From Chroococcidiopsidaceae cyanobacterium YX2bin18 (GTDB lineage Bacteria > Cyanobacteriota > Cyanobacteriia > Cyanobacteriales > Chroococcidiopsidaceae): 43,078 nucleotides of DNA. The notes below the pieces were generated by a model. That model ran no database searches and had not been told where the DNA came from. It saw only the letters and a list, made by a program, of their open reading frames with translations. Location of the stretch: NCBI GenBank assembly GCA_030446505.1, contig JAUJND010000024.1, positions 1-43,078 on the forward strand. Direction: 5' to 3'. Below, piece after piece: positions 8,743 through 17,408 of this stretch. The translations under genes were made by a program, and so were the position numbers. Each line of letters starts with the position of its first letter. The stretch's first letter is position 1.

Positions 8743-10604
8743 ATTCCTCCTACCAGGGTGGCAGCGCGGATCGCTTCTAGGGCAAATTTCGGCGTGCGAT
8801 CGGCATATAATAGTCCGTTTGCTTCTTGGAAGGTATCACTGAACTGGGTGTAACAAAATCCACTGAACATCTCTATTGTATTTACCGCTGCCATCAGTGC
8901 GGCGTATTTCATTTCCAGTTCGGAAATATTAACGCTGCGCTCATATCCCCAAGTGTGAGATGGATCGTCTCCAAGAGCATAGGCAATTCCGCCAAACTCG
9001 CTGAGCATGACTGGTTGCCCTTGATGGGGATAGCCGTCAAGCGTCAAAACGCGTCCTCCTGGACGCTTACGATCAATGAGATCCGCTAGCTTAACCTCAC
9101 GTCCATAGCGATCAGCTAATCTTAAGGGGTTGTTGTCGTAGTCATGGATAGCAAGAATATCGGTCGTTATACTTTCCCATCCGTCATTGCCAATCACTGG
9201 GCGAGTTGGATCTAGAGTTTTAGTCAAGTAATAGAGCGCCTGTACGTAATTCCGGTGAGCCGCCGTTTCCGTTAGATTAGGCACTCCCCATGATTCATTG
9301 AACGGCACCCACACTACAATACAGGGATGACTCACATCTCTTAAAATTACTTCAGTCCACTCACGAGTAATGCGTTCTACCGCTTTGGGAGTAAAGCGAT
9401 AAGCACTGGGCATTTCCTCCCAAACCATCAACCCCAATACATCTGCCCAGTACAAAAAACGAGGGTCTTCGATTTTTTGGTGTTTACGCACACCGTTGAA
9501 TCCCATGCTTTTAACTAACTCCACATCACGCCGCAACGCTTGATCAGAAGGCGCAGTCATCAGTGTGTCCGGCCAGTAACCCTGGTCTAAAACCATCCGT
9601 AAATAGTAGGGACGACCGTTGAGCATAAAGCGATCGCGCTGAATTCCCACAGTCCGCATTGCCGTATAAGACTTTACTTGATCAATCAGCTTGTCTTTGT
9701 CCCATAACTGAATCTCAGCGTTGATCAAAGTTGGTGTTTCTGGACTCCAAAGTAGTGCATTGCGGTAGTCATCAATACCAGGGTCAGAAAGAGCAATACG
9801 ACGATGGATTTCTCCATTGATTACTTCATAGACATCATTTATTAATACCTGATCACCAACGTTCATTCTCACCTTTAATTGCAGACGCGTGCTTCGCGCC
9901 AGATCCTTTGAGGTATCGCGCTCCTCACCCGCAACAAAGGCTTCAAAGCCAATTTCCCAGCGCTCAAAGTGCGGTGTCCAGCGGATGCGCTCAATGTAAG
10001 TTTTGCTTACACACTCAACCCACACGGTTTGCCAGATGCCGCTGGTACGCGGATACCAGATACTGTGCGGCTCAAGCTGCCAATCCTGCTTTCCACGCGG
10101 TTTAGCTAAGTCTTGCGGATCGTCCTGAACCCAAACTGTAACCTTTTGTGAGCCTTCCTCATTTAGGGCAGGCGTGATATCAATGCTAAAAGGAGTATGC
10201 CCACCTTCATGCTCACCCACGAACTGGCCGTTTATCCATACCCGCGCGTAATAGTCTACGGCTCCGAAGTGGAGTAGCACCCTACCATCAAGTTTAGGTA
10301 CATCGAATTCGCGCTCGTACCAAAAGTTGGAGTGAAAACCTGTGTCACCAATACCACTACGGATAGATTCTGGTGCAAACGGTACTTCAATAGTATGCGT
10401 CCAGCTAGAAATATCAGAGGGTGAGACAAAGCACCCTTGATCGTCAAATATAAATTTCCACGAACCATTCAGACTAATCCACTGCTGACGCTGCAACTGG
10501 GGACGTGGATATGCCATATCAGGCATAGAAGCCACCCTATTATCGGGAACGCAGGGCGGCTGTTCTCCGTAACAATCCTCAAGACCTTTAAATAATGATT
10601 TCAT
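8721..10604 (-). CDS. Glycoside hydrolase family 2 (beta-galactosidase/glucuronidase-like)
   Basis: A 627-residue protein without an obvious signal peptide, so probably cytoplasmic. An N-terminal sugar-binding jelly-roll (about 35-200; LNGSWKFIFDDQG, FGAVDYYARVWINGQFVGEH) is followed by an immunoglobulin-like domain and a TIM barrel from about 320. The catalytic acid/base sits in VVWVPFNESWG (Asn-Glu at about 436-437) and the nucleophile in VMLSEFGG (Glu about 536). Family 2 covers beta-galactosidases, beta-glucuronidases and beta-mannosidases. Coupling to galT argues for a galactoside substrate, but the residues alone do not prove it. It is about 400 residues shorter than LacZ, like many small GH2 enzymes. 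Confidence 0.88.
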   Translation of the reverse strand: MKSLFKGLEDCYGEQPPCVPDNRVASMPDMAYPRPQLQRQQWISLNGSWKFIFDDQGCFVSPSDISSWTHTIEVPFAPESIRSGIGDTGFHSNFWYEREFDVPKLDGRVLLHFGAVDYYARVWINGQFVGEHEGGHTPFSIDITPALNEEGSQKVTVWVQDDPQDLAKPRGKQDWQLEPHSIWYPRTSGIWQTVWVECVSKTYIERIRWTPHFERWEIGFEAFVAGEERDTSKDLARSTRLQLKVRMNVGDQVLINDVYEVINGEIHRRIALSDPGIDDYRNALLWSPETPTLINAEIQLWDKDKLIDQVKSYTAMRTVGIQRDRFMLNGRPYYLRMVLDQGYWPDTLMTAPSDQALRRDVELVKSMGFNGVRKHQKIEDPRFLYWADVLGLMVWEEMPSAYRFTPKAVERITREWTEVILRDVSHPCIVVWVPFNESWGVPNLTETAAHRNYVQALYYLTKTLDPTRPVIGNDGWESITTDILAIHDYDNNPLRLADRYGREVKLADLIDRKRPGGRVLTLDGYPHQGQPVMLSEFGGIAYALGDDPSHTWGYERSVNISELEMKYAALMAAVNTIEMFSGFCYTQFSDTFQEANGLLYADRTPKFALEAIRAATLVGGICTPTSC

Positions 10605-12111
10605 TACGACATCTATCTTAGGAGAGATATTTAGACTATGTATTAATTAGTCTATCTTAAACCCTTTATTTCTATTTTACTGACAAAACTTTTTAAAGGC
10701 TTGATCCCTTTTACTTTGCAAAAGCTGAGACTTGCTTCCTCCTGATTTGCAGCAAAGAATTAATTAGCTAAAGATAATCTCAATAAGTAAGAGTAGTACT
10801 AGGAAGGATACCTACCCTACATTTTGAGATAAATTCTCGCTCCCCCACAGTCACCTGCTTAACTGTTGCAAGTAAATAATCCTACAAACTTACAAAGAAT
10901 TCAAAGTTGTAACTGTCGCTGTGGTTCAAATATCTAAATTTTTGTTGCTTTGCTACCGCGATCGCTTTTACTACGTCCTTTAGTAAAGATTTGAACACCG
11001 TATATTTGCTGAAGCGGCTTGGATTAATGTATGCGGAGAATTCTGGCAATGCGTCTACATTAAACACAATTCCAAAAATTCTTGTATCCTTTCCAGCAGT
11101 AGCAAGCAAAACTGAATTAAGGATACCAGATGGGCATCTTGCCTGTCCAGGAACCAGAAGCCTGCACCACATTCATAAATGAACTGGGACTGCTATATTA
11201 ATCAGCCTTACATTCTTGAAATCGATTAAAACAATATTTACTCCAGTTTCGATAAAATATTAGATTTATCGATAAAACCGATTAGCCTTACTAGTATCCA
11301 ATACTTCATGATATTGAACAACTTGAACGTTAAAATTCACATCCAAAGAACTCAATTATTAATATTTTATTTATGTTAGTTTTAATCTCGCCTTATTTTT
11401 ATAAAAATACGTTATTCTTAACCTGATAAATAATCCTAAAGATTTAGAAATAAATAATCAATGCCACCTCAATCTAACTTTTAGGAAATATACAAAAAGA
11501 CCTACTTTGGCAAATTAGCGGTAGCTACCTTGTTTATTCTGTCTAGAGGAATAAATTAAATTAGTTTGTTCCTCTAAATGCAAAATATCTTAATCTAAGC
11601 TGTCACTAATTGTTGTCTAGCTTCGAGGAGGAGCGAGATTAATAGCTTTACATCTCATTTAGGCAGTTTAAGCCAATCCAGAAAGCTTGCTAAAAAGTTT
11701 TTAAGTTTGAATAATTTGGATTTAAAGGGCTGACGACGTGGACAAGCCCTAAATAATTAAGAAATATTACTGCTCAAATTAATATTAAGTATGTATTTAA
11801 TATTACATTAATACTTTAATATTACACTTAATTCTTCGGATAGAAGATTAAATTAACAAATACAGCTATTTTTATAACAGCAACACGAAGGTCAAAAATC
11901 GAGAGTAACCCGAAATTTTTACACTATGTTTCGGGCAAGTCCTTGGCCGACCTACGACATATTTTGCTACATATCAGGATCAGGATAGCAGTTTAACCAC
12001 TTAACCAATATCCAAAGTTTGCTCTTGAGATTATTGTAGTTAACGGTTAGGTCAAACCGCCATTAATTTTGGGAAAAGTTCAATCAAATTTGCAAATATC
12101 AAAGGTAGTAT
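10605..12111. other. Long AT-rich intergenic region between divergent sugar operons
   Basis: About 1.5 kb separating the leftward GH2-galT operon from the rightward glycosyltransferase cassette. One minus-strand frame, 10882-11172 (96 codons, ending FEFFVSL), is open but has no recognised family and sits in very AT-rich sequence; I do not call it a gene. A 12-base repeat TTTAATATTACA occurs at 11796-11807 and again at 11815-11826, which could be an operator or chance. The rest shows no tRNA, IS end or ORF I can support. The length suggests complex regulation or decayed DNA. Confidence 0.45.
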
Positions 12112-13443
12112 ATGTCCCCAGACCAACCTTCAATTAAAAATAATTTCAATAATGTTGTGTCATGGGAACCTGAAGCAAAGTTACCGTCACTAGAAGAATC
12201 GCAATCTATATCGTCGTACTCAAACCTATATTTGTCTATCTCCGATTTAGAAAATATACATTCTTCCTCAGAAGTGCCAGATTTAGTTTGCTTGTCTCAT
12301 TTGCGCTGGAATTTTGTCTACCAAAGACCCCAACATCTGCTTACCCGTTGTGCAAAACAGCAGCGTGTATTCTTTATTGAAGAGCCAATTATTGGTTCTG
12401 CTGAATCTGAGTACCTTGATATTAGTAAGCAGGATGGAGTCTGGATTGTAGTTCCACACTTACCCCAAGGTCTGAGTGAGTCTGCAATAAATAGCATTCA
12501 ACAGCGGATGATAGATGAGTTGTTTGCTAAAGTGCAGATTCACAACTATTTGCTCTGGTACTATACACCAATGGCTATGACATTTACGCGTCACCTAGAG
12601 CCTCTAGTTACTGTATATGACTGCATGGATGAGCTTTCCTTTTTTGCACGAGCGCCACGGACGTTGAAAGATTGTGAAGCTGAACTTTTCAAGCGTGCAG
12701 ACTTAGTGTTTGCAGGGGGGCAAAGTCTTTATGAGGTCAAGCGTAATCAGCACCCGAACGTTTATGCATTTCCCAGTAGTATTGACAAAGCACATTTTGC
12801 CCAGGCAAGAAATTTTACAGAAGATCCCGTAGACCAAGCAGATATTCCCCACCCACGACTTGGTTTTTTTGGGGTAATAGATGAACGGATGGATCTCGAC
12901 TTGATCAGTGATATTGCTGAAGCACGACCAGACTGGAATTTAGTGATTATTGGACCAGTTTTAAAGATAGATCCTGCCACGCTGCCATGCCACAAAAATA
13001 TTTATTACCTTGGTGGCAAAAACTATCAAGAGCTACCTGGATATATTGCTGGGTGGGACGTGGCAATGCTGCCATTTGCCCACAATGAGTCAACACGCTT
13101 CATTAGCCCTACTAAAACTCCAGAGTATCTTGCCGCAGGTAAGCCAGTTGTGTCTACCTCAATTTGTGATGTAGTTAATCCCTACGGGCAGTTAGGCTTA
13201 GTGAGCATAGCAGATACAGCTGCAGAATTCGTTGTAGCCGCCGAACGTGCTATGAATGATTCTGATGAATCAGGGCGGCTGCTTGATGTTGATACCTTCC
13301 TCGCGCAGACTTCTTGGGATCACACTTGGGAGAGCATGATGCAATTGGTGGAGTCGGTTATTGGTATTGACACTCCAAAGGAGAATCGTTATGCCACCTT
13401 AGCAGGCAATAACTTGAGAGTTTTTAAGCAGCCGGGTAAGTGA
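12112..13443 (+). CDS. GT-B glycosyltransferase (glycan biosynthesis)
   Basis: A 443-residue protein with a poorly conserved acidic leader (residues 1-55) followed by the start of a glycosyltransferase, VCLSHLRWNFVYQRPQHLL. The second Rossmann-like half contains RLGFFGVIDERMDLDLI, a nucleotide-sugar-binding type loop (about residues 245-265), and the family-like C-terminal FISPTKTPEYLAAGKPVVST with the conserved Glu of GT4-type enzymes. No membrane helices, so cytosolic or peripheral. It is 37 bases upstream of glf and shares its direction, so a UDP-galactofuranose donor is plausible. The exact donor and acceptor cannot be read from the sequence. Confidence 0.82.
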   Translation: MSPDQPSIKNNFNNVVSWEPEAKLPSLEESQSISSYSNLYLSISDLENIHSSSEVPDLVCLSHLRWNFVYQRPQHLLTRCAKQQRVFFIEEPIIGSAESEYLDISKQDGVWIVVPHLPQGLSESAINSIQQRMIDELFAKVQIHNYLLWYYTPMAMTFTRHLEPLVTVYDCMDELSFFARAPRTLKDCEAELFKRADLVFAGGQSLYEVKRNQHPNVYAFPSSIDKAHFAQARNFTEDPVDQADIPHPRLGFFGVIDERMDLDLISDIAEARPDWNLVIIGPVLKIDPATLPCHKNIYYLGGKNYQELPGYIAGWDVAMLPFAHNESTRFISPTKTPEYLAAGKPVVSTSICDVVNPYGQLGLVSIADTAAEFVVAAERAMNDSDESGRLLDVDTFLAQTSWDHTWESMMQLVESVIGIDTPKENRYATLAGNNLRVFKQPGK

Positions 13444-13480
13444 ACTGCGTTATTAGCGATTAAAAAGGCGGAATATTTAA

Positions 13481-14620
13481 ATGTTTGATTACTTAATTGT
13501 TGGGGCGGGGTTTGCTGGAAGCGTCCTCGCTGAGAGGCTGGCGTGTGATGGAAAGAAGATTTTGATCGTTGATACGCGATCGCATATTGGGGGGAATGCC
13601 TACGATCATTACAACGAAGCAGGCATTCTTGTACACAAGTATGGTCCGCACATCTTTCATACCAACTCCTGCGATGTGTTTGAGTACCTGTCGCACTTTA
13701 CTCAATGGCGCTCCTACGAACATCGCGTACTTGCTAGCGTAGACGGTCAACTTGTTCCTATCCCGATTAACCTGAATACAGTTAACAAACTTTACGGGTT
13801 GAACCTGACTTCTTTCCAGCTGGAAGAGTTTTTCGCATCACTAGCTGAACCTAAAGACTACATTCGTACCTCAGAGGAGGTAGTTGTTAACAAGGTTGGC
13901 AGAGAACTCTACGAAAAGTTTTTCCGAGGCTACACGCGTAAGCAATGGGGCATCGATCCATCTGAACTCGATAAGTCAGTCACCGCCCGCGTACCTACGC
14001 GCACAAACCGCGATGACCGATATTTCACAGACACATATCAAGCAATGCCGCTACACGGCTATACTCGGATGTTCGAGAATATGTTGTCTCATCAGAACAT
14101 CAAAATCATGATCAACACGGATTATCGGGAAATATTGAATGTAATCCCGTACCGCGAGATGATCTACACAGGTCCAATTGATCAATTCTTTGATTATCGT
14201 TACGGGAAGCTACCTTACCGCTCATTGGAGTTCAAGCATGAAACGCTTAACACGCCTGTGCATCAAGTAGCGCCAGTGGTGAATTATCCCAATGAGCACC
14301 TATACACTCGCGTTACAGAGTTTAAGTACCTCACTGGACAAGAACATAATAAAACTAGCATTGTCTATGAGTACCCGCGGGCTGAGGGAGATCCTTACTA
14401 CCCCGTGCCGCGTCCAGAAAACGCCGAAATTTATAAACAATACAAGGCACTAGCTGACGCGACTTCCGGTGTGCATTTTGTGGGGCGGTTAGCAACTTAC
14501 AAGTATTACAACATGGATCAGGTTGTAGCTCAGGCTTTGATGACACACAACAAACTAGCGGTACGCGGCAACTGTCACGCTGAGGAGAATGGTCATGCCC
14601 TTAGAGTTACCGCATCTTGA
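13481..14620 (+). CDS. glf: UDP-galactopyranose mutase
   Basis: Flavoenzyme that interconverts UDP-galactopyranose and UDP-galactofuranose, the donor for galactofuranose in surface glycans. The protein is 379 residues, normal for bacterial Glf. It begins with the FAD-binding MFDYLIVGAGFAGSVLAERL, then SHIGGNAYDHYNEAGILVH, the substrate-site GPHIFHTN and FFRGYTRKQWG, and ends with the second flavin segment VHFVGRLATYKYYNMDQVV. Several conserved Arg residues that contact the UDP-sugar diphosphate lie in RVPTRTNRDDRYF. It sits between a glycosyltransferase and a GH1-RmlD fusion whose start overlaps its 3' end by 26 bases, indicating one operon. Confidence 0.96.
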   Translation: MFDYLIVGAGFAGSVLAERLACDGKKILIVDTRSHIGGNAYDHYNEAGILVHKYGPHIFHTNSCDVFEYLSHFTQWRSYEHRVLASVDGQLVPIPINLNTVNKLYGLNLTSFQLEEFFASLAEPKDYIRTSEEVVVNKVGRELYEKFFRGYTRKQWGIDPSELDKSVTARVPTRTNRDDRYFTDTYQAMPLHGYTRMFENMLSHQNIKIMINTDYREILNVIPYREMIYTGPIDQFFDYRYGKLPYRSLEFKHETLNTPVHQVAPVVNYPNEHLYTRVTEFKYLTGQEHNKTSIVYEYPRAEGDPYYPVPRPENAEIYKQYKALADATSGVHFVGRLATYKYYNMDQVVAQALMTHNKLAVRGNCHAEENGHALRVTAS

Positions 14621-16778
14621 ACTGTGGGCTGGGGTTGAGTGTACAGTTAACCGCGTGGGTGAGGAGTACTTTGACCAGCTGGAGCGAAACGGTCATGCAA
14701 AGCGCTTAGATGACCTTGATTTATTTGCAGAACTCGGTATTCGGACAATGCGCTATCCAGTGCTTTGGGAACGCCTTGCGCCTAATGGTTTGGAGCAAGC
14801 CGACTGGTCATGGGCTGCGGAGCGACTTGGACGGATGCAGGAACTGGGTATCCACCCGATTGTTGGTCTAGTCCACCACGGTAGCGGTCCCCGCCATACT
14901 AGCCTTATCGATCCGGCTTTTGCTGAAGGGCTTGCTAAGTTTGCTCAAGCGTTTGCTGATCGCTTTCCCTGGGTAGAAAGTTACACGCCCGTCAACGAGC
15001 CGCTAACTACAGCGCGATTTAGTGGGCTGTATGGTCACTGGTATCCTCATGGTCGTGATGATTTAACTTTTGCACGAGCGCTGCTGACACAATGTCGGGC
15101 TGTTGCGCTCTCGATGGCTGCAATCCGTAAAGTCAACCCCAAGGCGCAGCTTGTCCAAACCGAGGATATGGGTAAGACTTTCAGCACACCTTTGCTAGCA
15201 TACCAGGCAGAGCTTGAAAACGAGCGCCGCTGGTTGAGCTTTGATTTGCTGTGTGGTCGTGTGAACCGTGACCACTCAATGTGGAGCTACCTGGTTGCTT
15301 CGGGCATCAATGAGAGTGAGATTGAGGTGTTTTTAAACGAACCCTGCCCACCGGATGTGATGGGGATTAATCATTACGTAACGAGCGATCGCTTTCTCGA
15401 TGAACGCCTTGAACGCTACCCCAGTTCTTCGCATGGCGAAAATGGGCAGCACAATTACGCAGACGTAGAGTCAGTGCGTGTCTGTACTGAAGCCACTGAA
15501 CCAGATGTGCTGTTAAAAGAAGCCTGGAAACGCTATAATCTGCCGCTTGCCGTTACCGAAGCGCACCTCGGCGGCACCCGTGAAGAGCAACTGCGCTGGT
15601 TAAAGGAGGTATGGGACGCAGCACAAAATCTGCGAACTGAGGGCGTAGATGTTCGTGCTGTAACCGCTTGGTCTCTCCTTGGTGCTTACGACTGGAATAG
15701 CTTGGTGACGCGTGCTAATGATCACTACGAGTCAGGTGTATTCGATCTGCGCTCCCCCCATCCGCGCCCTACGGCACTTGCCTGGATGCTACGCGATCTA
15801 GCCCGTGGAGAGAGCTATGATCATCCTGTGCTCGATGTCCAAGGGTGGTGGCAGCGTCCCGAACGGCTACTTTATCCGCCAGTATCTTGTGCGACAGAGG
15901 CGATTTCAACGGTACGAAAACTGGATAAGTCAGTGCGACCAATTGTGATCGCCGGAGCAACAGGGACACTTGGGCGAACTTTTGCCCGACTATGCAAATT
16001 TCGGGGTATTTCTTACCACCTCCTATCGCGTCAGGAAATGGACATTACTGATCCTGACTCAGTCGATGCGGCGCTTAAGATGCTGAAACCGTGGGCAGTT
16101 GTTAACGCCGCAGGCTATGTTCGTGTAGACGAGGCAGAGCACCAACCTGATGTCTGCCGTCGTGTAAATGCGGATGGCGCAGCAATTTTAGCGCAGAACT
16201 GTCAAAAGCAAGGAGTGGCGCTGCTGACTTTTTCATCGGATCTCGTATTTGATGGAACTTCAGTCTCACCATATTTAGAGAGTGATCCTGTTGCGCCTCT
16301 AAATGTGTACGGTCAAAGTAAAGCTGAGGCAGAAGTAAGAGTATTAAAAGCGTGTCCTTCATCGCTTGTAATCCGCACTAGCGCTTTCTTTAGTCCGTGG
16401 GACGAGTATAACTTTTTGACTGTGGCGCTACGCACGCTGGCTGCCGGACATACCTTTGTTGCTGCACAGGACGCAGTTATTTCACCCACATATGTCCCAG
16501 ATCTTGTTCATGCTAGCCTTGATTTATTAATTGACGGTGAGTGCGGTTTGTGGCACCTGGCAAACCCTGGCGCGATTAGTTGGGTTAATTTAGCGTATTT
16601 TGCCGCACAGCAAGTTGCTCTTGACACGACACGTATCCACGCCGTTTCTACTCAAGCTCTTGGTCTAGCAGCACCACGCCCACTATACAGCGTTCTTAGC
16701 AGTAAACGTGGAGTATTGCTACCGCCCTTGGAAAATGCTTTATCTCGCTACTTTCAAGAGCGTGAGATTGCTTATTAA
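14595..16778 (+). CDS. Fusion: GH1-type glycosidase domain plus RmlD sugar-nucleotide reductase domain
   Basis: A 727-residue fusion. Residues about 5-425 form a family-1 glycosidase-like TIM barrel with the acid/base motif TPVNEP (about 131-136) and a nucleophile-type motif LAVTEAHLGG, where the usual TENG is changed to TEAH. Residues about 450-727 form an extended short-chain reductase of the RmlD type: IAGATGTLGRTFARL binds NAD(P), VVNAAGYVRVDEAE follows, and the catalytic YxxxK is YGQSK (from about 572). RmlD reduces dTDP-4-keto-rhamnose in dTDP-rhamnose synthesis. I chose ATG 14595 because GAGGAG lies seven bases before it; 14589 is too close. It overlaps glf, so the two are co-translated. 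The joint function of the two domains is unknown. Confidence 0.85.
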   Translation: MPLELPHLELWAGVECTVNRVGEEYFDQLERNGHAKRLDDLDLFAELGIRTMRYPVLWERLAPNGLEQADWSWAAERLGRMQELGIHPIVGLVHHGSGPRHTSLIDPAFAEGLAKFAQAFADRFPWVESYTPVNEPLTTARFSGLYGHWYPHGRDDLTFARALLTQCRAVALSMAAIRKVNPKAQLVQTEDMGKTFSTPLLAYQAELENERRWLSFDLLCGRVNRDHSMWSYLVASGINESEIEVFLNEPCPPDVMGINHYVTSDRFLDERLERYPSSSHGENGQHNYADVESVRVCTEATEPDVLLKEAWKRYNLPLAVTEAHLGGTREEQLRWLKEVWDAAQNLRTEGVDVRAVTAWSLLGAYDWNSLVTRANDHYESGVFDLRSPHPRPTALAWMLRDLARGESYDHPVLDVQGWWQRPERLLYPPVSCATEAISTVRKLDKSVRPIVIAGATGTLGRTFARLCKFRGISYHLLSRQEMDITDPDSVDAALKMLKPWAVVNAAGYVRVDEAEHQPDVCRRVNADGAAILAQNCQKQGVALLTFSSDLVFDGTSVSPYLESDPVAPLNVYGQSKAEAEVRVLKACPSSLVIRTSAFFSPWDEYNFLTVALRTLAAGHTFVAAQDAVISPTYVPDLVHASLDLLIDGECGLWHLANPGAISWVNLAYFAAQQVALDTTRIHAVSTQALGLAAPRPLYSVLSSKRGVLLPPLENALSRYFQEREIAY

Positions 16779-16786
16779 AACATATT

Positions 16787-16825
16787 CTACTAGCTGGATA
16801 ATTGCTGCTTTAGTTCAGCTAGTAG
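16787..16825 (+). terminator. Hairpin after GH1-RmlD gene
   Basis: A perfect 10-bp inverted repeat, CTACTAGCTG at 16787-16796 and CAGCTAGTAG at 16816-16825, starts nine bases after the stop codon of the fusion gene. The loop is 19 bases and the T-run is weak, so it may act with the second hairpin that follows. Confidence 0.55.
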
Positions 16826-16837
16826 ATTAATCAACTA

Positions 16838-16881
16838 AAGTCGGGAATAAAAATGTAGTAATCTACCTTTTTACCCGACTT
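16838..16881. terminator. Strong bidirectional hairpin between convergent genes
   Basis: AAGTCGGG at 16838-16845 pairs with CCCGACTT at 16874-16881. The inner part also pairs (TAAAAAtGTAG with CTACcTTTTTA around a TAAT loop), giving a nearly continuous stem of about 20 bp. It lies between the plus-strand glycan cassette and the minus-strand gene at 16921, as expected for a shared terminator. Confidence 0.7.
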
Positions 16882-16920
16882 AATCAATTCGCTACATTTT
16901 TGGAACACTAAAAATTGGAC

Positions 16921-17274
16921 TTAATCTTTGCCTGTAACTTGATTAACAAAGTCTTTTGCTTGTTCTACTAAACTACGCTCAGATTTTTGAGCATCTGAAG
17001 CTTTAACACTCTTTTCGTTAGCCTTGTCTTCAGGTTTAAAGACTTTGTTTGCCTGTGGGGATTCTTGCTTATCTTCTTCTAAAAAGCCCGTACCTACCCT
17101 AAAGTCATAAGCACGCTCAGTTCTTTCCTCTGATGACAGTTTATCTCTTGAAGATGTTACGGCATAACTCGGTTGGATAAAGATAAATACGCTTGATAAG
17201 ACGGTGAAAGCCATCAGGCATAAAGCAATAATTCTCCGGCGTGATGCTTGAGATATTAATAGATTTCGTTGCAT
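16921..17274 (-). CDS. Membrane-anchored or exported hypothetical protein, 117 aa
   Basis: Begins with a basic stretch (MQRNLLISQASRRRIIALC) and a hydrophobic segment (about residues 15-38) ending SYAVTSS, which looks like a signal peptide with cleavage after SYA or an N-terminal anchor. The mature part is highly charged and low in complexity: Lys/Glu-rich, with RTERAYDFRVGTGFLEEDKQE, then KANEKSVKASDAQKSERS and a final amphipathic helix LVEQAKDFVNQVTGKD. I recognise no characterised family. It converges with the glycan cassette and is about 135 bases downstream of the saccharopine-dehydrogenase-like gene on the same strand. Confidence 0.65.
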   Translation of the reverse strand: MQRNLLISQASRRRIIALCLMAFTVLSSVFIFIQPSYAVTSSRDKLSSEERTERAYDFRVGTGFLEEDKQESPQANKVFKPEDKANEKSVKASDAQKSERSLVEQAKDFVNQVTGKD

Positions 17275-17408
17275 GAATTTCTCCTAACTTGTTGCTAAAA
17301 TTGTGATCCGCGAGTAAGGTATGACTTGTAACATAATCTGGTACGCAACGCATCCTACGTTTCTAATTACATCTGTGCCTTCTGCCGCAGGGTACATTAA
17401 TATTGTTA

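Noticed and set aside
10882..11172. 96-codon minus-strand frame in the long intergenic gap
   Set aside because: No family, no RBS and AT-driven composition. Mentioned in the gap entry but not called as a gene.
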